The translations under genes and the position numbers were made by a program. From assembly GCA_934647235.1 (NCBI GenBank), contig CAKUFG010000010.1, positions 1 through 64,000 of the forward strand: a stretch of 64,000 nucleotides of DNA, in the 5' to 3' direction. Source of the DNA: an uncultured Clostridia bacterium. Lineage in GTDB: Bacteria; Bacillota; Clostridia; Christensenellales; Aristaeellaceae. Of this stretch, positions 32,186 through 40,101 are shown piece after piece. Below the pieces are notes generated by a model. The model had not been told where the DNA came from, did not search any database, and saw only the letters and a program-made list of their open reading frames with translations. The stretch's first letter is position 1; each line of letters opens with the position of its first letter.

Positions 32186-33235
32186 GTGAAACTGAAATGG
32201 AAAATCACGCGGGCGGATGTGGAGAGAATGCTGATCCTGGTATCGGCGGCGCTGGTGGTGGCGCTGGCGCTGCGCGGGGACGAAACGGCCATGAGCCGCT
32301 ATGAGCAGGGACAGCTGTCGCAGAACGCCGCGGTGAACGTGACCGAAACCGCGGCGCAGAGCGCGCAGGATATGCAGAGCGTTACCGTCTATTATCAGGA
32401 TGGCGAGGGGTATCTGGTGCCCGTTACCACGCGCGTGGCCAAGACCGACGGCATTGCCAAGGCGGCCCTGAGCCGTTTGGTGCAAAGCCCGGAGAACGAT
32501 CTGGCCGCAGCCAGGATGGGCCTGAAAACCGTGGTGCCCGAGGGCACGACCTTTGATCTTGACATCGCGGACGGCCGCGCCCGGGTGGATCTGGGCAAGG
32601 CGGCGCTATCCTGCGGCAGCGCCGAGGCCGAAAGCCTGATGGTAGGCGCAGTGGCGCAGACGCTGACGGCCTTTTCAAGCGTCAAGGAGGTTACGTTCCT
32701 GTTTGACGGCCAGGCGCGCTCCAGGCTGACGCATGGCACCAATGTTTCGGGCGTGTTTACCGACAAGGATCTGAACATGGAAACCGTGGCCACCTTCGAT
32801 GCGGGCGACAAGAGCGCCAGCCTGCTGCGGCTGTACTTCCCCTCTGCGACGGGGCGCATGCTGGTGCCCGTTACGCGCGTGGTATATTCGGATGCAGATA
32901 TCACCACCGCCATGGTGGAATTGTGCCACGGCCCCAAGGCGGATAGCGGCCTGGAGCGCGCCATGCCCGAGGGCTGCGCGGTAAAAAACGTATCGATGAA
33001 AAACGGCGTGGTGACGATTAACCTGACCAAGGAGTTTGCGCCCGAGAATGGGCAGGATCAGGTGCAGATGCTGCGCGCCATCGTATACACCGCCTCGCAG
33101 TTCCCCGGCGTAAAGGAGGTAAAGCTGCAGGTGGAGGGCGCTCCCTACGAGCTGCCCGAGGAGGCGCGCCGCACGGCGATCAATCTGGATACCGAGGTGA
33201 TGAGCTATTATCCCGGCGTAATCGAGATCGATTGA
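32186..33235 (+). CDS. gerM: GerM-like spore protein with two GerMN domains
   Basis: From the GTG at 32186 the product is 349 residues. An N-terminal membrane segment (about residues 16-31) is followed by two GerMN domains (about 65-180 and 190-335). Each has the pattern of a conserved strand, a helix and a closing strand such as VVTINLTKEFAPENG. GerM is a lipid- or membrane-anchored spore protein needed for germination and for stabilising the SpoIIQ-SpoIIIAH channel in Bacillus. AAGGGGTG lies six bases before this GTG; an ATG 21 bases upstream has no ribosome site. A terminator follows. Confidence 0.85.
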   Translation: MKLKWKITRADVERMLILVSAALVVALALRGDETAMSRYEQGQLSQNAAVNVTETAAQSAQDMQSVTVYYQDGEGYLVPVTTRVAKTDGIAKAALSRLVQSPENDLAAARMGLKTVVPEGTTFDLDIADGRARVDLGKAALSCGSAEAESLMVGAVAQTLTAFSSVKEVTFLFDGQARSRLTHGTNVSGVFTDKDLNMETVATFDAGDKSASLLRLYFPSATGRMLVPVTRVVYSDADITTAMVELCHGPKADSGLERAMPEGCAVKNVSMKNGVVTINLTKEFAPENGQDQVQMLRAIVYTASQFPGVKEVKLQVEGAPYELPEEARRTAINLDTEVMSYYPGVIEID

Positions 33236-33256
33236 AAGCGGCAGATCAGCCTGTAG

Positions 33257-33300
33257 AAAAACGGACAGCATGCGGCTTTGGCTGGATGCTGCCCGTTTTT
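33257..33300 (+). terminator. Intrinsic terminator after gerM
   Basis: Arms 33257-33271 and 33286-33300 (AAAAACGG...CCGTTTTT with an inner CAGCAT/ATGCTG stem) form a long hairpin ending in a T-run, 21 bases past the gerM stop. Confidence 0.8.
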
Positions 33301-33323
33301 GTGCAACAGATCGCACAGGATGA

Positions 33324-33353
33324 TTGAAAAGCGGCTTGCTTCTGTGCTATCAT
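33324..33353 (+). promoter_or_regulatory. Possible promoter of the Sel1-Nudix gene
   Basis: TTGAAA (33324-33329) and TATCAT (33348-33353) are 18 bases apart, 47 bases before the ATG. Confidence 0.4.
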
Positions 33354-33400
33354 AAGGGGCATACTCCGGAGAATGATTGCAGAAGAGGAGCCTTTGAAAT

Positions 33401-34090
33401 ATGCCTGATAAAAACGAAGCATTAGAAGAAATTCACCAGATACGCCGGGCGGCTGATCAGGGAGACTGCGACGCGCGCTATACCCTTGCTGCGTACTATG
33501 AGCATGCCGCCGGCGGACGTCAGGATTTGGAGCAGGCTGCTTATTGGTATCGTCAGGCAGCGCTGCAAGGTCATAAAGCTGCGATTGAAAAATGCGGCAA
33601 TATGGACATTGATCTGAATGCGCCCAGGATTGAACGCGAATTGATGCGCAGGGAATTGCAATGCAGGATTTTTCCGATTGGTTTTCTTGAACGATACAAA
33701 TATACGGTAATCTGCGCTGCTTATCAGGGAAAATGGCTCCTTTCAAGGCACAGGCAGCGCAGCACCTGGGAAACGCAGGGCGGGCATATTGAAGCGGGCG
33801 AAACGCCGCTTGCATGCGCAAAGCGCGAGCTTTTTGAGGAAAGCGGCGTCAGGGACGCGGAGATTTATCCCGTGTGCGACTATTGGGGCTTTGACCGTTA
33901 TGGATGCTCAAACGGCATGGTTTTTCTTGCCGTCGTTCATGCGCTGGGAGAGCTGCCTGAAAGCGAAATGAAGGAGATCAGGGCGTTTGATGTCCTGCCT
34001 GCGGAGCTTACCTATCCGGAGACTACGCCAAAGCTCTTGACAGAAGCGGCAAAAATGCTGGAGGCTTTGACTGCCCAAACAGCCAAATAA
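33401..34090 (+). CDS. Sel1-repeat / Nudix hydrolase fusion protein
   Basis: The 229-residue product joins two Sel1-type helical repeats (about residues 10-65: QGDCDARYTLAAYYEH and LEQAAYWYRQAALQGHKAA) to a Nudix domain (about 95-220). The Nudix box at 127-150 reads GGHIEAGETPLACAKRELF then EESGV and is complete. The flanking SRHRQRSTWETQGG resembles Nudix enzymes of the 8-oxo-dGTP or sugar-nucleotide type. Sel1 repeats mediate protein contacts, so the hydrolase may be tethered to a partner. The combination is not one I recognise as common. It stands alone between two terminators and has lower GC than its neighbours. Confidence 0.83.
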   Translation: MPDKNEALEEIHQIRRAADQGDCDARYTLAAYYEHAAGGRQDLEQAAYWYRQAALQGHKAAIEKCGNMDIDLNAPRIERELMRRELQCRIFPIGFLERYKYTVICAAYQGKWLLSRHRQRSTWETQGGHIEAGETPLACAKRELFEESGVRDAEIYPVCDYWGFDRYGCSNGMVFLAVVHALGELPESEMKEIRAFDVLPAELTYPETTPKLLTEAAKMLEALTAQTAK

Positions 34091-34094
34091 AAGC

Positions 34095-34128
34095 AAAACA
34101 GGCACGATTGAAATCATGCCTGTTTTTT
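34095..34128. terminator. Bidirectional intrinsic terminator
   Basis: AAAACAGGCA (34095-34104) pairs with TGCCTGTTTT (34117-34126) and is followed by further Ts; the minus strand also ends in TTTT. It lies between the convergent Sel1-Nudix and SGNH hydrolase genes. Confidence 0.78.
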
Positions 34129-34141
34129 GTTGGGTGTTCAG

Positions 34142-35284
34142 TTATTTCAGGTATTCCGCCGGTACGCTCTCGGCCATGCGCTGCGCGCCCTCCAGGCTGG
34201 GATGCAGATGGTCGCCGCTGTCGCAGTCCGGGCGGCGCAGGTCGGGATCGGCCGTCTCGCGCGTGACCGCGTCGAAATCCACCACGCCGTCGGCCTCCGT
34301 CTGGGTGCGGATCCAGGCGTTCACCGCATGGCGGATTTCCTCACGCTGGACATTGTAGGTATGCCAGCCCTTGATGCTCAGGATGGTGGCCAGGTAGACC
34401 TTCAGGCCAAGATCATGGCCGCGCTGCACATAATAGCGCAGGCCGTCGATCAATTCCTGCGCCGTGGGCAGATCGCTCCACGGGAGGAACAGGCTGCCGT
34501 CGGGATGAATCAGATCGTTTACGCCGTGCAGGACGATCACCCGGTCGGCTCCGGCGGAGGCGGCCTCGCGCTCAAAGCGATCCGCGCCCTTTTGCCCATA
34601 ATGGCGGATCAGCACATGCTGATAGGAACGCAGCACGCGGCTGCCGCCGATGCCGCGGCGAATGACTGAAAGGTTTTCGGGGCCGTCGCGCAGCACGCGC
34701 AGCATCAGGTAATCGGGCCAGGATTGAGCGGTAATGCTGTCGCCAAAGCACACCAGCGCATGGCAATCCTCGCTGCACAGCGCGTCCACGCCCGTAAGGA
34801 AATAGAAGATATTCAGCGGCGCGGTGTAAAAGGGATCCAGCTGAGAGCAGGCGGCAAAATCGCCCTCGGCAAAGAAGGCGCGGCACAGCGGGCCCGCATC
34901 CTTGGTGCCAGAGGCCAGCAGCGTCATATCGCCCAGGTACAGGCTGACGGCGTAATCCTGCCCGCGCTTGAGCGGCAGCTCGATGATGTCGCTTTCAACG
35001 CTCTCGCCTGCGGCCATTCTGCAGGCAAAATCCCCGCCGAAGGTGACGGGCAGCATGCGCGATTCATCGGTGTCGCTGCCCTGCGTGACGGGGGCAACGT
35101 ATACGCTGGGGATCACAACGTCCTCGTGCCCGCCCAGATTGCTCAGGTGCAGGCGCAGCTTTTCGCCGTCCAGCATGGCGCGCAGCACATAGCGCAGCGT
35201 GATATCCTTGGCGTAACGCGCCGGGTGCGGCTCGGCAATAGAGGGGGAGGATCCCCAGATGGCAACCCACTTTTGTGCGTTCAT
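34142..35284 (-). CDS. SGNH/GDSL-family hydrolase
   Basis: The 380-residue protein has an N-terminal beta-rich domain (residues 1-170) followed by an SGNH esterase domain. The catalytic serine is in VCFGDSITAQSW (about residues 183-194), the glycine and asparagine blocks are RRGIGGSRVL and LHGVNDLIH, and the Asp-His pair is in CDSGDHLHPSLEG near the C-terminus. Two-domain SGNH enzymes of this type often deacetylate plant or wall polysaccharides; the substrate is unknown. No signal peptide is apparent. The best purine-rich site, AAAGGAG, is 15 bases from the ATG, which is long. It has a promoter sharing its -35 region with the divergent epimerase gene. Confidence 0.85.
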   Translation of the reverse strand: MNAQKWVAIWGSSPSIAEPHPARYAKDITLRYVLRAMLDGEKLRLHLSNLGGHEDVVIPSVYVAPVTQGSDTDESRMLPVTFGGDFACRMAAGESVESDIIELPLKRGQDYAVSLYLGDMTLLASGTKDAGPLCRAFFAEGDFAACSQLDPFYTAPLNIFYFLTGVDALCSEDCHALVCFGDSITAQSWPDYLMLRVLRDGPENLSVIRRGIGGSRVLRSYQHVLIRHYGQKGADRFEREAASAGADRVIVLHGVNDLIHPDGSLFLPWSDLPTAQELIDGLRYYVQRGHDLGLKVYLATILSIKGWHTYNVQREEIRHAVNAWIRTQTEADGVVDFDAVTRETADPDLRRPDCDSGDHLHPSLEGAQRMAESVPAEYLK

Positions 35285-35330
35285 GGCAGTTATGAAAGGC
35301 TCCTTTCGGCAAACGTTTGATTACCCGGTG

Positions 35331-35359
35331 ATTATAGCATGCCCTGCGGCGGTTGACAA
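35331..35359 (-). promoter_or_regulatory. Promoter of the SGNH hydrolase gene
   Basis: TTGTCA (35359-35354) and TATAAT (35336-35331) are 17 bases apart on the minus strand. The -35 box occupies nearly the same bases as that of the divergent epimerase promoter. Confidence 0.65.
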
Positions 35360-35381
35360 GAAGCGGCGGGGCTGATATGAT
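35353..35381 (+). promoter_or_regulatory. Promoter of the aldose epimerase gene
   Basis: TTGACA (35353-35358) and TATGAT (35376-35381) are 17 bases apart, 32 bases before the ATG. It shares its -35 region with the SGNH hydrolase promoter on the other strand. Confidence 0.68.
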
Positions 35382-35413
35382 GAAAACATCAAAATGTACA
35401 GGAGCGCGTTGAC

Positions 35414-36265
35414 ATGGCCATGATTGAAATCAAAAACGAAAGCCTGACCGCTGTGTTTTCTGCCCATGGGGCCGAGCTGCAGTCCCTGCGCGATCAGAAC
35501 GGCGTGGAGCGCATCTGGCAGGGCGATCCCGCTTTCTGGACGGGGCATGCGCCGGTGCTGTTCCCGGTGGCTGGCGCGCTGCGCGGCGACGCCTATACGC
35601 TGGACAGCGTGCGCTATACCATGCCCAAGCACGGCTTTTCCAGCGGCATGGACTGGCAGGTGGAGAAGCAGACGGCGGACAGCGTGACGTTCCTGCTGAC
35701 GCAGCCGCATCCGGGCTTCCCGTTCCAATATGAATTGCGCGCGCGGTATGTGCTATGCGAAAATCAGTTGCAGGTAGAATATGCGGTACGCAATCTGGAT
35801 ACGCGGGACTTTTGCTTTTCCCTGGGCGCGCACGAGGCTTACGCCGCGCCGGAGGGCATCGAGGCCTACGAGTTGGTGTTTGATCAGGCTGAGAGCTTTG
35901 ACAACAGCCTGCTGGAGGGCTCGCTGATTACGCATCGCACGGTATCGCTTGGACAGCATACGCGCGTGTTTCAACTGCGCCGCGCGGACTTTGAAGCGTA
36001 TGATTCGCTGGTGTTTCTGAACCTTGCCAGCCGGGGCGTTACCCTGCAAAGCCCGCTGCATGGGCGCAGAATCCATGTGGCGTATCCGGACTTTGACGTG
36101 CTGCTTTTGTGGACGGTGCCGGGCGCAGGGTATATCTGCATAGAGCCTTGGCGCAACGCCCCGGATTATGCCGACGCGGACGGCGATATCCGCCATAAGC
36201 CGGGCATGATCGCCCTGCGCCCCGCCCAGGAGCGCAGCCTGCGCCATACGCTGACGATTGAATAA
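35414..36265 (+). CDS. Aldose 1-epimerase-type (LacX-like) protein
   Basis: This 283-residue beta-sandwich protein resembles galactose mutarotase relatives. Conserved stretches are WQGDPAFWTGHAPVLFPVAG (about residues 36-55), MPKHGFSS (about 72-79, candidate catalytic histidine), LGAHEAY (about 139-145) and CIEPWRNAPD (about 241-250, candidate catalytic glutamate). The role would be interconversion of sugar anomers. AGGAGCGCG precedes the start. The neighbouring SGNH hydrolase, sharing the promoter region, suggests both act on carbohydrate. Confidence 0.87.
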   Translation: MAMIEIKNESLTAVFSAHGAELQSLRDQNGVERIWQGDPAFWTGHAPVLFPVAGALRGDAYTLDSVRYTMPKHGFSSGMDWQVEKQTADSVTFLLTQPHPGFPFQYELRARYVLCENQLQVEYAVRNLDTRDFCFSLGAHEAYAAPEGIEAYELVFDQAESFDNSLLEGSLITHRTVSLGQHTRVFQLRRADFEAYDSLVFLNLASRGVTLQSPLHGRRIHVAYPDFDVLLLWTVPGAGYICIEPWRNAPDYADADGDIRHKPGMIALRPAQERSLRHTLTIE

Positions 36266-36282
36266 TTGTTACATCCCGCGCA

Positions 36283-36312
36283 TTGACAAGGAGCGCGCTG
36301 AAAAACTATAAT
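36283..36312 (+). promoter_or_regulatory. SigA-type promoter of the capA-like gene
   Basis: Perfect TTGACA (36283-36288) and TATAAT (36307-36312) are 18 bases apart, 35 bases before the GTG start. Confidence 0.72.
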
Positions 36313-36347
36313 GAGCCGGTACGAATGCGACAAAAGGAGCTGAAACT

Positions 36348-37418
36348 GTGAAAAAAAGCCTGCTTGCCCGCGCATTGTGCGCGGCTTTATGCCTGATGCT
36401 GCTGCCTGCCTGTGCGCTGGGAGAGCAGCTGACGCTTTCCTTTATCGGCGACTGCAGCATTGGCGAGGCCATCCAGAACCGCGGCAAGGCCGATACCTAT
36501 ACCACGGTGCTGGATGAAAAGGGCATGGACTGGCCTTTTTCCCTGGTGCGCGAATACCTGGAGCAGGATGATTTCACCTTCGCCAATCTGGAGGTTGTTT
36601 TCACCGAACGCACCCAGCATGCCGATAAGGTGTTTCCGCTGGTGGGCCAGCCCAAATACGCGCAGGTGCTGCTCAATTCCGGTGTGGATGCGGTCAATAC
36701 GGTGAACAACCACTGCTTTGACTATTATCTTGAAGGCTATCAGGATACCATGCAGACGCTGGACGAAATGAGTTTCAGGCACTTTGGCAGCACGTATCTG
36801 GACAGCAAAACCCGCAGGCAGGATGTGGTGATGACCGCCGAGGTCAAGGGCGTCAAGATCGGCGCCATCGGCTTTTCCATCCCGCAGGATAAGGATCTGC
36901 CCGCCATGAAGGAGCGCATCGAGCAGCTGCGCGCCGACGGATGCGGCCTGGTGATCGTATCCCTGCATTGGGGCAGGGAAACCAAGGCGATCCCTGAAAG
37001 CTGGCAGTTCAAGTACGCCCGCAAGGTGATCGATCTGGGCGCGGACGTGCTCTTCGGCCATGGCCCGCATGTGCTGCAGCCCGTGCAGTTTTATAATGGC
37101 GGCGTGATCCTGTATTCTACGGGCAATTTTACCTTTGGCACCATGTCCTCCAAGGTGGACCGGGATACCGGCATTTTCCAGGTGACGTATGATCTGACGG
37201 AGGATGGCCAGCCTGCGCTCAGCGCGTTCAGGCTCATTCCCTGCACCACCACGGGCGCGGGCGATTATCGCCCCTATGAGCTGACCGAGCAGGCCGAGCG
37301 CGAGCGGGCGTTCAAAAAGCTGATCTATACCCGCGAAGTAACCAATATGCAGAACCTGCCCCAAAGCTTTATCCAGACCGGCGAAGTGAAGATTGAAAAC
37401 GGCATGCCCGTCGAGTAA
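36348..37418 (+). CDS. CapA-family (poly-gamma-glutamate synthesis type) metallophosphatase-like protein
   Basis: The 356-residue secreted protein begins with a signal sequence (MKKSLLARALCAALCLMLLP...ALG). The CapA domain runs from about residue 28: SFIGDCSIGEAI, FANLEVVFTE (about 78-87), NTVNNHCFDYYLEGY (about 116-130), LHWGRET (about 203-209) and FGHGPHVLQP (about 234-243). CapA proteins have a calcineurin-like fold and help make or anchor poly-gamma-glutamate; many homologues lack that role. No capB or capC is nearby, so capsule synthesis is not supported here. GTG start at 36348 follows AAAAGGAG. LPAC in the signal is a poor lipobox because of proline. Confidence 0.87.
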   Translation: MKKSLLARALCAALCLMLLPACALGEQLTLSFIGDCSIGEAIQNRGKADTYTTVLDEKGMDWPFSLVREYLEQDDFTFANLEVVFTERTQHADKVFPLVGQPKYAQVLLNSGVDAVNTVNNHCFDYYLEGYQDTMQTLDEMSFRHFGSTYLDSKTRRQDVVMTAEVKGVKIGAIGFSIPQDKDLPAMKERIEQLRADGCGLVIVSLHWGRETKAIPESWQFKYARKVIDLGADVLFGHGPHVLQPVQFYNGGVILYSTGNFTFGTMSSKVDRDTGIFQVTYDLTEDGQPALSAFRLIPCTTTGAGDYRPYELTEQAERERAFKKLIYTREVTNMQNLPQSFIQTGEVKIENGMPVE

Positions 37419-37434
37419 TCGCGTCATGCCTGAA

Positions 37435-37489
37435 CCCGCCCATGCATATCCTTCCGTGAAGGGGGGATGCGCGTGCGGCGGGCTTTTTT
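37435..37489 (+). other. Hairpin with T-run overlapping the start of the next gene
   Basis: CCCGCC (37435-37440) can pair with GGCGGG (37477-37482), with an inner ATCCTTC/GAAGG stem, followed by CTTTTTT (37483-37489). It could terminate the capA-like transcript while covering the ribosome site and start codon of the L,D-transpeptidase gene. Confidence 0.45.
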
Positions 37490-38153
37490 ATTGCTTGCTT
37501 TTGCGCTGGCGCTTTGGAGCGCTGCGCTTGCGCGCGAGGCGCTGCCTGCGAGCGCCCCCTCTGCCGCGCCGCAGAAAAAGTGGATACTGATCGAGCTGGA
37601 TTTGAAACGCCTGACCCTTTATCAGGGCACAACCGTGCTAAAATGCTATCCCATCGCCTCCGGGGCGTGGAGCACGCCCTCGCCCATCGGCGCGTTTACC
37701 GTCGTCGGACGCTTCAAAACGGAGATGTCGGGCTTTGGCACGCGCTTTCTCAGGCTCAATGTGCCCTGGGGCGTTTACGGCATTCATGGCACCAACCGGC
37801 CTGATTCCATTGGCGCAAACGCTTCGCACGGCTGCATACGTCTGCGCGTGGCCGATGCGGAAGCGCTGTACGCCATGGTGCCCAACGGTACGCGAGTTTA
37901 TCTGGAGGGCGGGCCCTATGGGCCGCTGGGCGACAGCCTGCGCACCCTGCGGCCAGGCGATCGCGGCAGCCATGTGCGCGAGGTGCAGCTTCGCCTGCGC
38001 CAGCAGGGCTTTCTGCATGGATCGGCCGACGGCGTGTACGGAGAGGCCACCAGCCGCGCGGTGCTGGCGGCGCGAAGAAGCTATCATCTGAGCAATGAGG
38101 ATATCGTGGACGGCGCGCTGTATACATGTCTGGGCATTCTGCTCTTTGAGTAA
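37473..38153 (+). CDS. Secreted L,D-transpeptidase with C-terminal peptidoglycan-binding domain
   Basis: From GTG at 37473 the product is 226 residues. A signal peptide (MRRAFLLLAFALALWSAALA) is followed by a YkuD domain (about residues 34-150) with VYGIHGTNRP and the catalytic SHGCIRLR (about 118-125). The C-terminal region (about 160-226) is a PG_binding_1-type domain: LRPGDRGSHVREVQLRLRQQ then ADGVYGEATSRAVL. Enzymes of this type form 3-3 cross-links or attach proteins to peptidoglycan. The domain order (catalytic then binding) is the reverse of the protein at 62784. A run of AAGGGGGG lies a proper distance before the GTG; the ATG six bases upstream is too close. Confidence 0.87.
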   Translation: MRRAFLLLAFALALWSAALAREALPASAPSAAPQKKWILIELDLKRLTLYQGTTVLKCYPIASGAWSTPSPIGAFTVVGRFKTEMSGFGTRFLRLNVPWGVYGIHGTNRPDSIGANASHGCIRLRVADAEALYAMVPNGTRVYLEGGPYGPLGDSLRTLRPGDRGSHVREVQLRLRQQGFLHGSADGVYGEATSRAVLAARRSYHLSNEDIVDGALYTCLGILLFE

Positions 38154-38184
38154 TACCCGCCGCGCGGCGCGCATATGGTAGGGC

Positions 38185-39048
38185 ATGGAGCTGATGAACG
38201 CTTTGCCCGCAGCCATCCGGGAAGAATTACGCGGGCTGGATATGAGCCGGGCATGCGATATTCGCTTGCTGGCCGGCAGACCCTGCGCGGTAACAACGAT
38301 GGATGGTGAAATACGGACCCGCGCCTGCGTAAGCCAGCAGGAAATCTACGATGCGGCGCAGGCGCTGAGCCGCCGGACGCTGCGCATGTCGTCCGCCAGC
38401 ACGGGCGCGGGCTTTCTGACGCTGCGCGGCGGGCACCGCATGGGACTTTGCGGGCGCGTGACCTGCGAGCGGGACGGGCTTGCGCTGCGCGAAATCGGCA
38501 GCCTGTGCCTGCGCATTGCGCACGAGGTAAAGGGCTGCGGGGCGGATACGGCGAGGAAGCTCCGTGGAGGCGGCGCACTGATCGCAGGCCCGCCGGGAAG
38601 CGGCAAAACGACGCTGCTGCGCGATATTGTGCGCATTCTTTCGGACGAAGGTACGGCGGTTGGTCTGTGCGACGAGCGCGGGGAAATCGCCGCCTGCGTG
38701 GAGGGGGTGCCGCAGCTGGATGTGGGCGCGCGCACGCATGTGCTGGATGGCTGCGCCAAGGCGTCCGGGCTTCGCTGGCTGTTGCGGGCCATGTGCCCAG
38801 GGCTGCTGGCCATGGATGAGCTGTACGGCGGCGACGAGTGCCTGGCGGTTCGGGAGGCGGCGGCCTGCGGCGTGCCGGTGCTGACGACGCTGCATGCGGC
38901 CACGGCGCGCGAGGTTTGCCTGCGCGCGGGCGTTAAGGGCTTGTTGGTCGACGGCGTTTTTGAGCAGGTGATTTTTGTGCGGGAGCGGCGCGCCGCGTGC
39001 GTCCTTCCCGCTGCGGAGGTATTGAAACAGGGATGCTGCGGGCAATAG
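38185..39048 (+). CDS. spoIIIAA: Stage III sporulation protein AA, ATPase
   Basis: The 287-residue RecA-fold ATPase resembles secretion ATPases. Walker A is GPPGSGKTT (residues 135-143), Walker B is in GLLAMDELYGG, and VGLCDERGEIAAC is the SpoIIIAA signature. It is thought to power the SpoIIIA-SpoIIQ channel between mother cell and forespore. The upstream ribosome site is weak; ATG at 38194, with GGAG before it, is an alternative. The next gene begins 16 bases before its stop. It is the first gene of the complete spoIIIAA-AH order. Confidence 0.95.
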   Translation: MELMNALPAAIREELRGLDMSRACDIRLLAGRPCAVTTMDGEIRTRACVSQQEIYDAAQALSRRTLRMSSASTGAGFLTLRGGHRMGLCGRVTCERDGLALREIGSLCLRIAHEVKGCGADTARKLRGGGALIAGPPGSGKTTLLRDIVRILSDEGTAVGLCDERGEIAACVEGVPQLDVGARTHVLDGCAKASGLRWLLRAMCPGLLAMDELYGGDECLAVREAAACGVPVLTTLHAATAREVCLRAGVKGLLVDGVFEQVIFVRERRAACVLPAAEVLKQGCCGQ

Positions 39049-39497
39049 GCGCGGCGGCGGTCTGCCTGGTAACGGGAGCCGGGTGCGCGGCAAGGCTGTA
39101 TCGCAGGGCGGCGGTGCTGCGGGATATGCAGGCGCGCCTGTATGCCATGCGCGCGGCGGCGCTGTATGTGCGGGCAGACTGCGGGGCAATCCTGCGCGCA
39201 GGCGGCTTTGACGATTTAGCCCAGGCGGCCGAAAGCGCAGGCGCGGACGCGGGACTGCTGTACCAGCAGGGCGCGGCGGATACGCTGCTGCGCCAGGAGG
39301 AACGCGCGGTGGTGATTCATGCCTTGCACGCGGTGTGCAACGGCAGCGCGGAGGAGCAGGAGGCGGCCTTTGATTATGCTCTGGAGCGCATGGCGGAGCT
39401 TTGCCGCCGGGCCGAGCAGAAGCGCGACGCGCAGTCGCGCCTGTTTGCCAGCCTGGGCGCGTTGAGCGGGGTGTGCGCGCTGATGATTTTATGGTAA
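39033..39497 (+). CDS. spoIIIAB: Stage III sporulation protein AB
   Basis: This 154-residue protein matches SpoIIIAB in size and layout: an N-terminal membrane segment (about residues 2-20), an amphipathic helical body with RAAVLRDMQARLYAMRAAA, and a C-terminal hydrophobic segment (about 140-154). It resembles the type II secretion protein GspF in fold. It overlaps spoIIIAA by 16 bases, with GGAGGT 12 bases before the ATG. It is a membrane part of the feeding-tube channel. Confidence 0.9.
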   Translation: MLRAIGAAAVCLVTGAGCAARLYRRAAVLRDMQARLYAMRAAALYVRADCGAILRAGGFDDLAQAAESAGADAGLLYQQGAADTLLRQEERAVVIHALHAVCNGSAEEQEAAFDYALERMAELCRRAEQKRDAQSRLFASLGALSGVCALMILW

Positions 39498-39512
39498 CGG
39501 GAGGATGAAAGC

Positions 39513-39710
39513 ATGCAGGTGCAGCAGCTGCTTCGCATTGCGGGCGTAGGGGTGCTGGTGACGGTAATCTCGCAGATTCTGACCCGCGCTGGGCGGGAGG
39601 ACATCGCCACGATGACCACTATCGCCGGGCTTGTGATTGTGCTGATGATGGTGGTAACGCTGGTGGCCGAGCTGCTGTCAAATGTGCAGAGCATTTTCGG
39701 GCTGTACTGA
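39513..39710 (+). CDS. spoIIIAC: Stage III sporulation protein AC
   Basis: A 65-residue protein with two membrane helices, matching the highly conserved SpoIIIAC: LLRIAGVGVLVTVISQILT and TMTTIAGLVIVLMMVVTLV. GGGAGG lies nine bases upstream of the ATG. It is a membrane part of the SpoIIIA complex and is followed one base later by spoIIIAD. Confidence 0.95.
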   Translation: MQVQQLLRIAGVGVLVTVISQILTRAGREDIATMTTIAGLVIVLMMVVTLVAELLSNVQSIFGLY

Positions 39711-39711
39711 C

Positions 39712-40101
39712 ATGGCGGATTTCTGGCGGATGACCGGGCTGGCAGTGCTGGGCGCGCTTGCGGCCGTTATGCTTAAGCGTCAGCATCAGGCGCTGGGCTG
39801 GGCGGCGGCGGCCTTTGCGGGCGCGGCGGTGCTGCTGCTGGCGCTGGACAAGCTGGGCGAGGCGGCCGATGTGCTGCGGGAGCTGGCGCAGTGCGCCCAG
39901 CTTCAGGAGGGACAGCTGGCGCTGATCCTTAGAATTCTGGGCGTGGCCCTGGTATCGGAGCTGGCGGCCCAGGCCTGCCGCGATGCCGGCGAGGAAGGGC
40001 TGGCGCTGCATGTGGAAACGGGGGCGAAGGTGACGCTTCTGCTGCTCAGCGCTCCGCTTCTGCGGCAGCTTGCCGGGCTGGTGATGGAGCTGACGGCATG
40101 A
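39712..40101 (+). CDS. spoIIIAD: Stage III sporulation protein AD
   Basis: This 129-residue membrane protein has four hydrophobic segments and resembles SpoIIIAD, itself related to SpoIIIAC. ALILRILGVALVSELAAQAC (about residues 71-90) followed by CRDAGEEGLA is the typical central stretch. ATG at 39712 is just after the spoIIIAC stop (TGACATG). Its end overlaps spoIIIAE by four bases. Confidence 0.93.
   Translation: MADFWRMTGLAVLGALAAVMLKRQHQALGWAAAAFAGAAVLLLALDKLGEAADVLRELAQCAQLQEGQLALILRILGVALVSELAAQACRDAGEEGLALHVETGAKVTLLLLSAPLLRQLAGLVMELTA

Noticed and set aside
36348..37418. Capsule (poly-gamma-glutamate) synthesis locus
   Set aside because: Only a CapA-like gene is present; there is no capB or capC nearby.
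38151..38179. SigE-like boxes (TAATACC, CATATGGT) before spoIIIAA
   Set aside because: The -35 and -10 matches are poor and the predicted start point would fall on the start codon.
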